A stretch of DNA of 64,000 nt. It comes from Pseudomonas sp. TH31 (GTDB lineage Bacteria > Pseudomonadota > Gammaproteobacteria > Pseudomonadales > Pseudomonadaceae). The translations under genes and the position numbers were made by a program. Numbering within the stretch: position 1 is the first letter of the stretch; every line of letters begins with the position of its first letter. The DNA is taken from positions 186,001 through 250,000 of the forward strand of contig NZ_JAEKEZ010000033.1 of the NCBI RefSeq assembly GCF_016650815.1, given 5' to 3'. The notes under the pieces are model-generated. The model was not told where the DNA came from, did no database searches, and saw nothing but the letters and a program-made list of their open reading frames with translations. Positions 31,643 to 39,700 of this stretch are shown here, one piece after another.

Positions 31643-31783
31643 GAGGTGATTGCCTTTTGAGCAAGGTGTTTGACGTACATGGTTTTGGCTCTCTACTGTG
31701 GCTGCATCGAAAGCTTATCCCGGTCCAAGTCAGCCTTTGTTAGCTGCCGGTCGAGACTTCATTACCTTTGAGCTAACACGCCG

Positions 31784-32704
31784 ATGGATATTCGCCACTT
31801 CCGCTACTTCCTGGCCGTTGCCCGGCAGCGCAACTTCACCCGGGCTGCGGAGCAACTGGGCATCGCACCACCGACCTTGAGCCGGCAGATTCAGGACATG
31901 GAAACCGAACTGGGCACCCGGCTGTTCCTGCGCCGCCAGCGCGACGTCAGCCTGACCGAGGCCGGCGCGGCATTGGTGATCGAAGCCGAAGCCACGGTGC
32001 GCCAGTTCGAATTCGCCCAACGCAATGCCCAGCGTGCCGGGCGTGGTGATATTGGCCATATCGAACTGGGTTACGTGGCGTCGGCGGTGTACTCGGGGTT
32101 GCTGCAAAAACAGGTGCAAGCGTTTAGCCGCCAGTGTCCGGACGTCAGCCTGAATGTGCGGGAAAGTCCAATGGCCGCGCTGCCGGGCCTGGTGATCGAG
32201 GGTCGATTCGATATCGGTTATGTTCGTTCGCCCATGACCCTGCCCGACGGGTTGGAGGCGATTCGGCTCGATTCAGAAGGCTTTGTCCTGGCGCTGTCCG
32301 GCGATTCCTGGCTGTGCCGCTTGCCACAGATCAGCCCGGCGCATTTGCAAAATGAAACCTTCATCCTGCCGGAGCAAATCAGCGGCACTTTGCAAGTCGC
32401 CGCGCAGGGTGGTTTCGCACCGACCCTGGGGGCACAACCGGGCGGGTTGGTGGCAGTGATTGCCTTGGTGTCGCTGGGGCAGGGCGTGGCGGTGGTGCCG
32501 GAATCGGTGGTCGGGCATGTCGGGTTGCCGGGTGTGGTGTACCGGCGGATCGAAGGGTGTGAGGCGAGCTCCTGGCTGTCGATGGTTTATCGGCGGTTTG
32601 AGAGGTCGGCGGTGGTGGCCAGGTATATTGAACAAGTGAAGGGGGTAACAGCGAAAAGATCGCAGCCTTCGGCAGCTCCTACAGGAGCACGCAATCCCAT
32701 GTAG
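31784..32704 (+). CDS. LysR family transcriptional regulator
   Basis: N-terminal winged HTH (MDIRHFRYFLAVARQRNFTR, AAEQLGIAPPTLSRQIQDME, LGTRLFLR) and a periplasmic-binding-like effector domain. Length is 306 residues. The last 19 or so residues (VTAKRSQPSAAPTGARNPM) are encoded by the repeat at 32654, so the ancestral stop has probably been lost and the tail is repeat-derived. Divergent from the MFS pump across 141 bases, so it likely controls that pump in response to a small aromatic or drug-like ligand. Confidence 0.88.
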   Translation: MDIRHFRYFLAVARQRNFTRAAEQLGIAPPTLSRQIQDMETELGTRLFLRRQRDVSLTEAGAALVIEAEATVRQFEFAQRNAQRAGRGDIGHIELGYVASAVYSGLLQKQVQAFSRQCPDVSLNVRESPMAALPGLVIEGRFDIGYVRSPMTLPDGLEAIRLDSEGFVLALSGDSWLCRLPQISPAHLQNETFILPEQISGTLQVAAQGGFAPTLGAQPGGLVAVIALVSLGQGVAVVPESVVGHVGLPGVVYRRIEGCEASSWLSMVYRRFERSAVVARYIEQVKGVTAKRSQPSAAPTGARNPM

Positions 32705-32729
32705 GAGCTGCCGAAGGCTGCGATCCTTT
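32654..32729. repeat. GATCGCAGCC-family inverted repeat overlapping the LysR 3' end
   Basis: AAAAGATCGCAGCCTTCGGC at 32654 and inverse TGCCGAAGGCTGCGATCCTT ending at about 32729. Its first arm and centre are translated as the end of the LysR protein. From 32730 to 33003 I see no confident gene; a 51-codon frame at 32821 with a fair RBS (CAGGACCTGC) is not protein-like. I could not identify an yybP-ykoY manganese riboswitch before terC. Confidence 0.88.
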
Positions 32730-33003
32730 GATCTGCTACAGATCTTGTAATAATTTCCCGCTGTAGGAAATGTCTCCATCACCTGTACGCTCCAAGTCCT
32801 TTTTGCCTTTCAGGACCTGCATGAACACCCTCTCGGAGCCTCCCAGTCAGCCCTTCATCTCGCGCATTCGCGCAACCCTGACGCACGCCAAACACCCGGT
32901 TTTCCGATTCCAGTCTCTCCCTTCTATCGCAGCCCCACGGCCCTCGCGCCGCACCTTGCCGTGCCCGGCATTCTGAATTCGCTGAAGAGATCGAGATATT
33001 TTT

Positions 33004-34560
33004 ATGGAATGGATGGCTGACCCCACCGCGTGGCTGGGCCTGTTGACCTTGATCGTGCTGGAGCTGGTGCTGGGCATCGACAACCTGGTGTTTATTGCGA
33101 TCCTGGCGGACAAGTTGCCGCCGGAGCAGCGTGACCGTGCACGCATCATCGGTTTGTCCCTCGCGCTGCTGATGCGCCTTGGCTTGCTGGCGAGTATTTC
33201 CTGGTTGGTGACCCTGACTCAGCCACTGTTCGAGGTGTTCGACAAAAGCTTCTCGGGCCGAGACCTGATCATGCTGTTCGGCGGTGTGTTCCTGTTGTTC
33301 AAGGCCACCATGGAATTGCATGAACGGCTCGAAGGTCATATCGGCCAGCGCGCCAGTAACAGCACTTATGCGAAGTTCTGGCCCATCGTGGCGCAGATCG
33401 TGGTGCTCGACGCGGTGTTCTCCCTCGATGCGGTGATAACCGCCGTGGGCATGGTTGATGAATTGGCGGTGATGATGATCGCGGTGATTATTTCCATCGG
33501 CCTGATGATCGTCGCCAGCAAGCCGCTGACCCGATTCGTCAACGAACACCCGACGGTGATCATGCTCTGTCTGGGCTTTTTGATGATGATCGGCTTCGCC
33601 CTGACCGCCGAGGGCCTGGGGTTCCACATTCCCAAGGGCTACCTGTATGCCGCCATCGGCTTCTCGATCCTGATCGAAGTGTTCAACCAGATTGCCCGGG
33701 CCCGACGCAAGCGTTCCCTGCAGGGGCTACGGCCGATGCGCGAGCGTACCGCCCATGCGGTGATGCGTTTGCTGGGTGGTCGTACCTTGGCGGCGGAAGA
33801 GGTTGGCGAGGAGATTGCTGACTTGCTGGATAACGGTGCAGCGCCGAGTGAAGTGTTGTTCGACCGGCGCGAGCGGGTGATGATCAGTGGCGTGCTGCAA
33901 CTGGCCGAGCGGCCGATTCGGACCTTGATGACCGTGCGGGCTGACGTCGACCACATCGATTTATCTGACGATGCCGAGACCATTCGTACACGGCTGATGC
34001 ACTCGTCCTACTCGCGCCTGCCGCTGATTCGCGACGGCGCGGTGGATGAACCGTTGGGCTTCGTGCACAAAAAGGAACTGTTGAAGGAATACCTGGCCGG
34101 TAACGAGCCTGACCTTGAAGAGCTGGCGCGCAAAACCATCAACTTGCTGGACAGTTATTCGATCCTTAATGCTTTGGAACAGATGCGCAAAGCCTCGACC
34201 CACATTGCCTTTGTGGTCAATGAATTCGGTGATTTTGTCGGTGTGCTGACCATGACCGATATTCTCGAGTCGATCGCTGGCGAACTGCCGGACGCCAGCG
34301 AAATAGAAGGTCCGGATGTGGTTGAAGAGCAGGGCGGGTTCATGGTCAGCGGTGCGTTGAACCTGGCTCGGACTCGGCAGTTGACCGGTTTCAGCGCCGA
34401 ACCCACTGAGGATTACCAGACCCTCGCCGGGTTGGTGATGAGCGTGCTGGATCGCCTGCCGATGATCGGTGACAGCCATGAGTGGGACGGCTGGACGATG
34501 ACGGTGATGGCGGTGGAAGAGCGGCGGGTGATGCGGGTGTTGCTCAAGCGTATCGGCTAG
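33004..34560 (+). CDS. TerC-family membrane protein with CBS and CorC-type domains
   Basis: A protein of 518 residues. Residues about 1-235 form a TerC/Alx-type membrane domain with seven or so helices and the acidic membrane motifs GIDNLVF and DAVFSLDAVITAVGM, typical of Mn2+-exporting TerC proteins. Two CBS domains follow (about 300-420, LMHSSYSRLPLI and HIAFVVNEFGDFVGVLTMTD), then a CorC/HlyC C-terminal domain (SGALNLARTRQLTGF). The architecture is that of the YoaE/YegH group. Likely role is cation (possibly manganese) transport regulated by nucleotide binding at the CBS pair; this is inferred from the family. Confidence 0.9.
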   Translation: MEWMADPTAWLGLLTLIVLELVLGIDNLVFIAILADKLPPEQRDRARIIGLSLALLMRLGLLASISWLVTLTQPLFEVFDKSFSGRDLIMLFGGVFLLFKATMELHERLEGHIGQRASNSTYAKFWPIVAQIVVLDAVFSLDAVITAVGMVDELAVMMIAVIISIGLMIVASKPLTRFVNEHPTVIMLCLGFLMMIGFALTAEGLGFHIPKGYLYAAIGFSILIEVFNQIARARRKRSLQGLRPMRERTAHAVMRLLGGRTLAAEEVGEEIADLLDNGAAPSEVLFDRRERVMISGVLQLAERPIRTLMTVRADVDHIDLSDDAETIRTRLMHSSYSRLPLIRDGAVDEPLGFVHKKELLKEYLAGNEPDLEELARKTINLLDSYSILNALEQMRKASTHIAFVVNEFGDFVGVLTMTDILESIAGELPDASEIEGPDVVEEQGGFMVSGALNLARTRQLTGFSAEPTEDYQTLAGLVMSVLDRLPMIGDSHEWDGWTMTVMAVEERRVMRVLLKRIG

Positions 34561-34586
34561 GGATTTTGTGTTGGTTTTCAGGGCCT

Positions 34587-34680
34587 CATCGCGAGCAGGC
34601 TCGCTCCCACATTTTGATCGAGGGTGTACACAACGTTTGTGTTCACAGGCGACCCCTGTGGGAGCGAGCCTGCTCGCGAT
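34587..34680. repeat. REPIN downstream of terC
   Basis: ATCGCGAGCAGGCTCGCTCC (from 34588) and GGGAGCGAGCCTGCTCGCGA ending at 34679-34680; 40-base centre containing CACAACGTTTGTG. The repeat begins 26 bases after the terC stop. Confidence 0.9.
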
Positions 34681-34780
34681 AGCGATCTACCCGACAACAC
34701 AAATCTCAACCCCGGACCAAAGAACTCGCCCGGGCAACAGTACACAATCTACGCAAAATCCAAGGCTTGATGACGTTAAA

Positions 34781-34945
34781 GGAGGGTGGCGGGTGAGTCT
34801 ACTGTCAGAAATTACAGGCAGGAATGCACTATTTCCCGTCGACACCCTCCGAGTAGGAGCTGCCGAAGGTTGAGATCTTTTGATCTTGCGCTTGAGATTC
34901 AAGCGATCTTCAGAGAAAAGATCGCAGCCTTCGGCAGCTCCTACA
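34781..34945. repeat. GATCGCAGCC-family repeat in a 640-base gene-free stretch
   Basis: Between terC and the binding-protein gene at 35206 I find no gene. The stretch holds the REPIN at 34587 and, at 34853-34945, a copy of the second family: GTAGGAGCTGCCGAAGGTTG and AAAAGATCGCAGCCTTCGGC with a longer, partly self-complementary centre. Just before it, GGAGGGTG (34781-34788) and CACCCTCC (34843-34850) form an 8-base inverted pair. From 34946 to 35150 nothing is recognisable. Confidence 0.8.
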
Positions 34946-35165
34946 AGAGAATCGCCGTGCCACATTTTGAGTCGCCATGCTTCGGATGTGGTGCAAGTAC
35001 CCGCGCACTGTGGCCCTTGGTAGCGCTCCGCCACCGGTGCGTTTGGTAACGCTTTAACCGCGCCATCACCTATCCATATGATTCAAAACACTTTTCAATC
35101 TCCCCAATATTGCCCCACATCCTATGGCACACTTTCTGCTGTCTATTCCGTTGTTACATACCTAC

Positions 35166-35181
35166 TTCCGGTATAGCGGAA
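35166..35181. promoter_or_regulatory. Candidate IclR-type operator TTCCG-N6-CGGAA
   Basis: Palindrome TTCCGGTATAGCGGAA lies 25 bases before the ATG of the transporter operon. It overlaps a possible -10 (TATAGC) with TTGTTA upstream at a short 15-base spacing. The shape fits IclR-family operators, and an IclR regulator is encoded in the same cluster (38882). Confidence 0.5.
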
Positions 35182-35205
35182 TACATATCATCTGGAGTGC
35201 TTGCC

Positions 35206-36054
35206 ATGCATCGCCGACCTTCCTTGTTCAAAGCGTGTGTTTTGATTCTCGCGGCTTCCGCCGCTGCCGTGGGTGTTGCCCAGGCGGCGGACAGCAAGCT
35301 CGATAGCGTGCTGTCTCGTGGGAAATTGATCGTGGGTACGGGGAGTACCAACGCGCCGTGGCACTTCCAGGGAGCGGACGGCAAGTTGCAGGGTTTTGAT
35401 ATTGATATCGGGCACATGATTGCCAAGGGTTTGTTCAACGACCCGAGCAAGGTCGAGTATGTGGTGCAGTCGTCCGATGCGCGGATTCCCAACCTGCTGA
35501 CTGACAAAGTCGACATCAGTTGCCAGTTCATTACCGTGACCGCCAGCCGTGCGCAGCAGGTTGCATTCACCCTGCCGTACTACCGCGAAGGCGTCGGCCT
35601 GTTGCTGCCGACCAACAGCAAGTACAAGGAAATCGAAGACTTGCAAGCCGCTGGCGACAGCGTGACCGTGGCGGTGCTGCAAAACGTGTACGCCGAAGAA
35701 CTGGTGCATCAGGCGCTGCCCAAGGCCAAGGTCGACCAGTACGACAGCGTCGACTTGATGTATCAAGCCGTGAACTCCGGCCGGGCCGATACCGCCGCCA
35801 CCGATCAGTCGTCGGTCAAATACCTGATGGTGCAGAACCCTGGCCGCTATCGCAGCCCGACCTACGCCTGGAGCCCGCAAACCTACGCCTGTGCCGTCAA
35901 ACGCGGCGATCAGGACTGGCTGAACTTCGTCAACACCGTGCTGCATGAAGCCATGACCGGCGTCGAGTTCCCGACCTACGCGGCGTCGTTCAAACAATGG
36001 TTCGGTGTCGATCTACCTACCCCAGCCATCGGTTTCCCCGTCGAATTCAAATGA
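35206..36054 (+). CDS. ABC transporter substrate-binding protein, polar amino acid type
   Basis: Periplasmic solute-binding protein (type II fold) of 282 residues. The signal peptide is MHRRPSLFKACVLILAAS...VAQA, cleaved before ADSKLDSVLSRGKL. The start at 35206 follows TGGAG. The body has GKLIVGTGSTNAPWHFQGAD, LQGFDIDIGHMIAKGL and the late DQSSVKYLMVQNPGRY, all typical of the amino-acid binding family. It is the first gene of an ABC operon. The deaminase and KDG kinase downstream suggest that the ligand is an amino acid or an amino-sugar acid such as D-glucosaminate. Confidence 0.9.
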   Translation: MHRRPSLFKACVLILAASAAAVGVAQAADSKLDSVLSRGKLIVGTGSTNAPWHFQGADGKLQGFDIDIGHMIAKGLFNDPSKVEYVVQSSDARIPNLLTDKVDISCQFITVTASRAQQVAFTLPYYREGVGLLLPTNSKYKEIEDLQAAGDSVTVAVLQNVYAEELVHQALPKAKVDQYDSVDLMYQAVNSGRADTAATDQSSVKYLMVQNPGRYRSPTYAWSPQTYACAVKRGDQDWLNFVNTVLHEAMTGVEFPTYAASFKQWFGVDLPTPAIGFPVEFK

Positions 36055-36080
36055 AAACTGCTGCGCTCGAAAATACTGCG

Positions 36081-36212
36081 TTGAAAACAGCCTCGAAATG
36101 CTCATTGGCTAAAGCCAACTCCGCTTTCTCGCCTGTTTTCGCCTTGTCTTTCCTTCGCTCGCGACGTTTCCATTTCTAAAATGATGAGCGGGGCGGCTAT
36201 GAAGGCGCCCCG
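36081..36212 (+). promoter_or_regulatory. Structured gap between binding protein and permease genes
   Basis: The 176-base gap carries GAAAACAG near 36083 that can pair with CTGTTTTC near 36135. A stem CGGGGCG / CGCCCCG (36189-36195 with 36206-36212) lies just before the permease RBS region. There is no T run. Such hairpins often protect the 5' transcript and raise binding-protein yield over permease. Confidence 0.4.
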
Positions 36213-36230
36213 TTCAAGGTACTGCTGACC

Positions 36231-36893
36231 ATGAACTATCAGTTGAACTTTGCCGCCGTGTGGCGCGATTTTCCCAGTTTGCTAGCGGGGCTCGGTCTGG
36301 GCCTTGAGCTGGCTCTGGTGTCGATCGCCATCGGCTGCGTGATCGGCCTGCTGATGGCGTTTGCTTTGTTATCCAGGCATCGCGCATTGCGGGTGCTGGC
36401 GTCGGTGTACGTGACGGTGGTCCGTAACACGCCGATTCTGGTGTTGATTCTGTTGATCTACTTTGCGTTGCCGAGCCTGGGCATTCGCCTGGACAAGATC
36501 CCTTCGTTCATCATCACCCTGTCGCTGTATGCCGGGGCGTACCTGACCGAAGTGTTCCGCGGCGGGCTGTCGAGCATTCCCAAGGGCCAGCGTGAAGCCG
36601 GGTTGGCCATCGGGCTCGGCGAGTGGCAGGTCAAGGCCTACGTCACCGTGCCGGTGATGCTGCGCAACGTGCTGCCAGCGCTGTCGAACAACTTCATTTC
36701 GCTGTTCAAGGACACCTCGCTGGCGGCTGCAATTGCGGTGCCGGAGCTGACCTATTACGCGCGCAAGATCAATGTCGAGAGCTACCGGGTGATCGAAACC
36801 TGGATGGTGACCACAGCGCTCTATGTTGCGGCCTGTTACCTCATTGCCATGATCCTGCGTTACCTCGAGCAGCGTCTGGCGATTCGCCGATAG
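36231..36893 (+). CDS. Amino acid ABC transporter permease (His/Glu/Gln/Arg type), first
   Basis: Inner-membrane permease of 220 residues, about five helices, starting MNYQLNFAAVWRDFPSLLAG. The TVVRNTPILVLILLIYFALP and EVFRGGLSSIPKGQREAGLAIGL blocks are the signatures of this permease family; the latter is the EAA loop that contacts the ATPase. It forms a pair with the next gene. Confidence 0.92.
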   Translation: MNYQLNFAAVWRDFPSLLAGLGLGLELALVSIAIGCVIGLLMAFALLSRHRALRVLASVYVTVVRNTPILVLILLIYFALPSLGIRLDKIPSFIITLSLYAGAYLTEVFRGGLSSIPKGQREAGLAIGLGEWQVKAYVTVPVMLRNVLPALSNNFISLFKDTSLAAAIAVPELTYYARKINVESYRVIETWMVTTALYVAACYLIAMILRYLEQRLAIRR

Positions 36894-36902
36894 GAGCCTC
36901 CC

Positions 36903-37565
36903 ATGTACGAATCCCCTAGTTGGTTGCATGAGTTGTGGGTGGCGCGAGACGTGCTTTGGCAGGGCTTTCTGGTCACGGTGCAGTGCTCGGCCCTGGCGAT
37001 TTTGCTGGGCACGCTGATCGGTATTGTGGCCGGGCTGGTGCTGACGTACGGCAATGTCTGGATGCGCGCACCGTTTCGCTTCTACGTCGATTTGATCCGT
37101 GGCACGCCGGTGTTTGTGCTGGTGCTGGCCTGCTTCTATATGGCGCCGGCGCTGGGCTGGCAGATCAGCGCATTTCAGGCCGGTGCCTTGGGCCTGACGC
37201 TGTTTTGCGGTTCCCACGTCGCCGAGATCGTCCGTGGTGCGCTGCAAGCGTTGCCGCGCGGGCAGATGGAAGCGAGCAAGGCAATTGGCCTGACGTTTTA
37301 CCAGTCGCTGGGTTACGTGTTGCTGCCTCAGGCGTTGCGGCAGATCCTGCCGACCTGGGTCAACTCGTCCACCGAGATCGTCAAGGCTTCGACCTTGCTG
37401 TCGGTGATCGGCGTCGCCGAGTTGCTGCTCAGCACGCAACAGATCATCGCCCGGACCTTCATGACCCTGGAGTTCTACCTGTTCGCCGGTTTCCTCTTTT
37501 TCGTCATCAACTACGCCATCGAATTACTCGGCCGGCACATTGAAAAGCGGGTGGCTTTGCCATGA
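36903..37565 (+). CDS. Amino acid ABC transporter permease, second
   Basis: Second permease subunit, 220 residues, start MYESPSWLHELWVARDVLWQ. The DLIRGTPVFVLVLACFY and the EAA-type loop ALPRGQMEASKAIGLTFYQS are visible. The stop overlaps the ATPase start (ATGA at 37562-37565), so translation is coupled. It is paralogous to the first permease, giving a heterodimeric channel. Confidence 0.92.
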   Translation: MYESPSWLHELWVARDVLWQGFLVTVQCSALAILLGTLIGIVAGLVLTYGNVWMRAPFRFYVDLIRGTPVFVLVLACFYMAPALGWQISAFQAGALGLTLFCGSHVAEIVRGALQALPRGQMEASKAIGLTFYQSLGYVLLPQALRQILPTWVNSSTEIVKASTLLSVIGVAELLLSTQQIIARTFMTLEFYLFAGFLFFVINYAIELLGRHIEKRVALP

Positions 37566-38352
37566 CTCAGACTTCTACTGCACCAAACGGCCAGGCTCTG
37601 CTGGACATCCGCGGCCTGCACAAACAATACGGCAAGCTCGAAGTGCTCAAGGGCGTCGACCTGACCATGCAGCGCGGTAACGTGGTCACGCTGATCGGTT
37701 CCAGCGGCTCGGGCAAGACCACGTTGTTGCGCTGTGTGAACATGCTCGAAGAATTCCAGGGCGGGCAGATCCTGCTCGACGGCGAATCCATCGGTTATGA
37801 CGAGGTCAACGGCAAACGTGTACGCCACGCGGAAAAAGTCATTGCCCGCCATCGCGCGATGACCGGCATGGCGTTCCAGCAGTTCAACCTGTTCCCGCAC
37901 TTGACCGCGTTGCAGAACGTCACCCTCGGTTTGCTCAAGGTCAAAAAGCTGCACAAGGATGAAGCCGTGGCGCTGGCCGAGAAATGGTTGGAGCGGGTCG
38001 GCTTGTTCGAACGCCGTGATCACTATCCCGGCCAGTTGTCCGGCGGTCAGCAACAACGCGTGGCGATTGCCCGGGCGATTGCGATGAACCCGAGCCTGAT
38101 GCTGTTCGACGAAGTCACCTCGGCCCTGGACCCGGAACTGGTCGGCGAAGTGCTGAACGTGATCAAGGGCCTGGCCGATGAAGGCATGACCATGCTGCTG
38201 GTGACCCACGAAATGCGTTTTGCCTTCGAAGTCTCGGACAAAATCGTCTTCATGAACCAAGGGCGAATCGAAGAGCAGGGGCCCCCAAGGAACTGTTCGA
38301 ACACCCGAAATCGCCGCGTCTGGCGGAATTTCTCAAGAACACTCGTTTTTAA
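37562..38352 (+). CDS. Amino acid ABC transporter ATP-binding protein (frameshift near 3' end)
   Basis: ATPase subunit of about 263 residues. Walker A GSSGSGKTT, signature LSGGQQQRVAIARAIA, Walker B LMLFDEVTSALD, and switch His in LLVTHEM. The frame breaks at 38282-38286, where five C replace six. The correct ending reads QGPPKELFEHPKSPRLAEFL then KNTRF* at 38350-38352; uncorrected it runs to 38380 and into the RBS of ridA. A single missing base in a C run at the very end looks like a sequence error. Confidence 0.92.
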
Positions 38353-38376
38353 CCCTATTAATCAGGAGAAACACTC

Positions 38377-38766
38377 ATGAGCATTACTCGTTACGGCACC
38401 GGCAGCAGCGCCGGTGGCGGCCAGCCTCGTCCTTTCGCCCGCGCCGTTGAAGCCGATGGCTGGCTGTATGTGTCCGGCCAGGTGCCGGCGCTGGATGGCG
38501 AAATCATTGTGGGCGGTATCGTCGAGCAAACTCACCAGACCATGAAGAACCTGATCGCGATCCTCGAAGAAGCCGGTTATGGCCTCGAAGACGTGGTGCG
38601 TGCTGGCGTATGGTTGGAAGATCCGCGGGATTTCTGGAGTTTCAACAAGGTGTTTTCCGAGTACTTCAAAAGCGAACACGCCCCGGCCCGGGCCTGCGTG
38701 CAGGCGAACATGATGGTTGATTGCAAGGTTGAGATTGACTGCATCGCGTACAAGAAAAAGGCCTGA
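38377..38766 (+). CDS. RidA-family enamine/imine deaminase
   Basis: A protein of 129 residues of the YjgF/YER057c/UK114 family, start MSITRYGTGSSAGGGQPRPF behind AGGAG. RidA hydrolyses reactive enamine/imine products of PLP dehydratases to ketones and ammonia. Typical features: GWLYVSGQVPALDG, TMKNLIAILEEAGYGLEDVV, and the terminal region ARACVQANMMVDCKVEIDCIAY with Arg and Glu of the active site. Its place between the transporter and a PLP dehydratase fits a role in clearing that enzyme's product. Confidence 0.92.
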   Translation: MSITRYGTGSSAGGGQPRPFARAVEADGWLYVSGQVPALDGEIIVGGIVEQTHQTMKNLIAILEEAGYGLEDVVRAGVWLEDPRDFWSFNKVFSEYFKSEHAPARACVQANMMVDCKVEIDCIAYKKKA

Positions 38767-38780
38767 ACCCTATTGGCTCT

Positions 38781-38871
38781 TGTAGGCGCTGCCGAAGGCT
38801 GCGATCTTTTGGCGTTTTTGGAGATGCCGAGATCGTCCGAACGCGGCCCGAGCCTGCGGCAGCTTCTACGG
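38781..38871. repeat. GATCGCAGCC-family repeat, one arm degenerate
   Basis: TGTAGGCGCTGCCGAAGGCT at 38781 and a mutated inverse GAGCCTGCGGCAGCTTCTAC ending at 38870. It lies between ridA and the IclR gene, ten bases before that gene's first possible ATG. Confidence 0.75.
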
Positions 38872-38881
38872 GGCAAATTGT

Positions 38882-39661
38882 ATGGGAATCATTGACATGA
38901 CCGAAGACACCATCAAGCGCCGGGCACGCGGTCTGGACCGGGCGTTCGATATCCTCGATTTCCTCAAGGAAATCGGCCAGCCCCTGCGCCCGAACGAAAT
39001 CGCCAGCGGCATCGGCAGCCCGAAATCCACGGTCTACGAACTGGTGGCCTCGCTGCTGGAACGGCGCATCCTTGAACCCGTGGGCAAGGACGGTCACGTT
39101 TACCTCGGCCGTCAGCTGTACTTCCTCGGGCAGGCGCACTTGCGCCATTTCGACCTGACTCGCGAGGCCGATCACGCCCTCCAGGAAATCGTCAGTCAGA
39201 CCCACGAAACCGCGCAAATGTGCCTGCTCAATGGTCGCAAGTACACCGTTGCGCTGATGAAAGAGGGCGAGCGGCATTTTCGTATTTCCTCGGACATCGG
39301 CGAAAACGCGCCAATTCCCTGGACCGCTTCCGGGCGCCTGCTGCTGGCGCACTTGAGCGATCAGGCAATCATCGACCTGATCGACCACGACGACTTCATC
39401 CTGCCTGGCGGCGAACGCCTGCCGCTGGAACAGTTTCTCCAGGAAATCCGCCAGGCTGGCCTTGATGGATTTTTCTCCTTCGACAGCGTCGCCGACACGT
39501 TTACCCATTGCTTCGCCGCCCCGGTCAAAGACCCCAGCGGCATCGCCATTGCAACCCTGTGCATCGTCGCCCCTCGGGCCGATGCCAAGAACAATTACAA
39601 CGACTATCGCCGGGTGCTGATCGACAGCGCGAACAACCTGGCCCGACGTATCAACGAATAA
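38882..39661 (+). CDS. IclR family transcriptional regulator (KdgR-like)
   Basis: A protein of 259 residues, or 254 if the second ATG at 38897 (MTEDTIKRRARG) is used; neither has a strong RBS. The N-terminal winged HTH (LDRAFDILDFLKEI, LRPNEIASGIGSPKSTVYEL) and the C-terminal effector domain (GENAPIPWTASGRLLLAHLS, FAAPVKDPSGIAIATLCIVA) define IclR. It sits inside the cluster on the same strand. KdgR-type IclR proteins sense KDG or related acids, which would match the KDG kinase downstream. A candidate operator is at 35166. Confidence 0.9.
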   Translation: MGIIDMTEDTIKRRARGLDRAFDILDFLKEIGQPLRPNEIASGIGSPKSTVYELVASLLERRILEPVGKDGHVYLGRQLYFLGQAHLRHFDLTREADHALQEIVSQTHETAQMCLLNGRKYTVALMKEGERHFRISSDIGENAPIPWTASGRLLLAHLSDQAIIDLIDHDDFILPGGERLPLEQFLQEIRQAGLDGFFSFDSVADTFTHCFAAPVKDPSGIAIATLCIVAPRADAKNNYNDYRRVLIDSANNLARRINE

Positions 39662-39700
39662 TAGCGGCTGCCTGCGGCCGCGAATGTAAGGAGTTTGACC

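Noticed and set aside
32821..32976. 51-codon frame with a fair RBS before terC
   Set aside because: Proline/arginine-rich and not protein-like, with no conserved pattern; kept only as a note in the repeat entry for that gap.
36051..36179. 42-codon frame overlapping the binding-protein stop by ATGA
   Set aside because: Sequence is Ala/Lys/Ser-rich without hydrophobic or domain features, and the DNA forms inverted pairs; more likely structured intergenic DNA.
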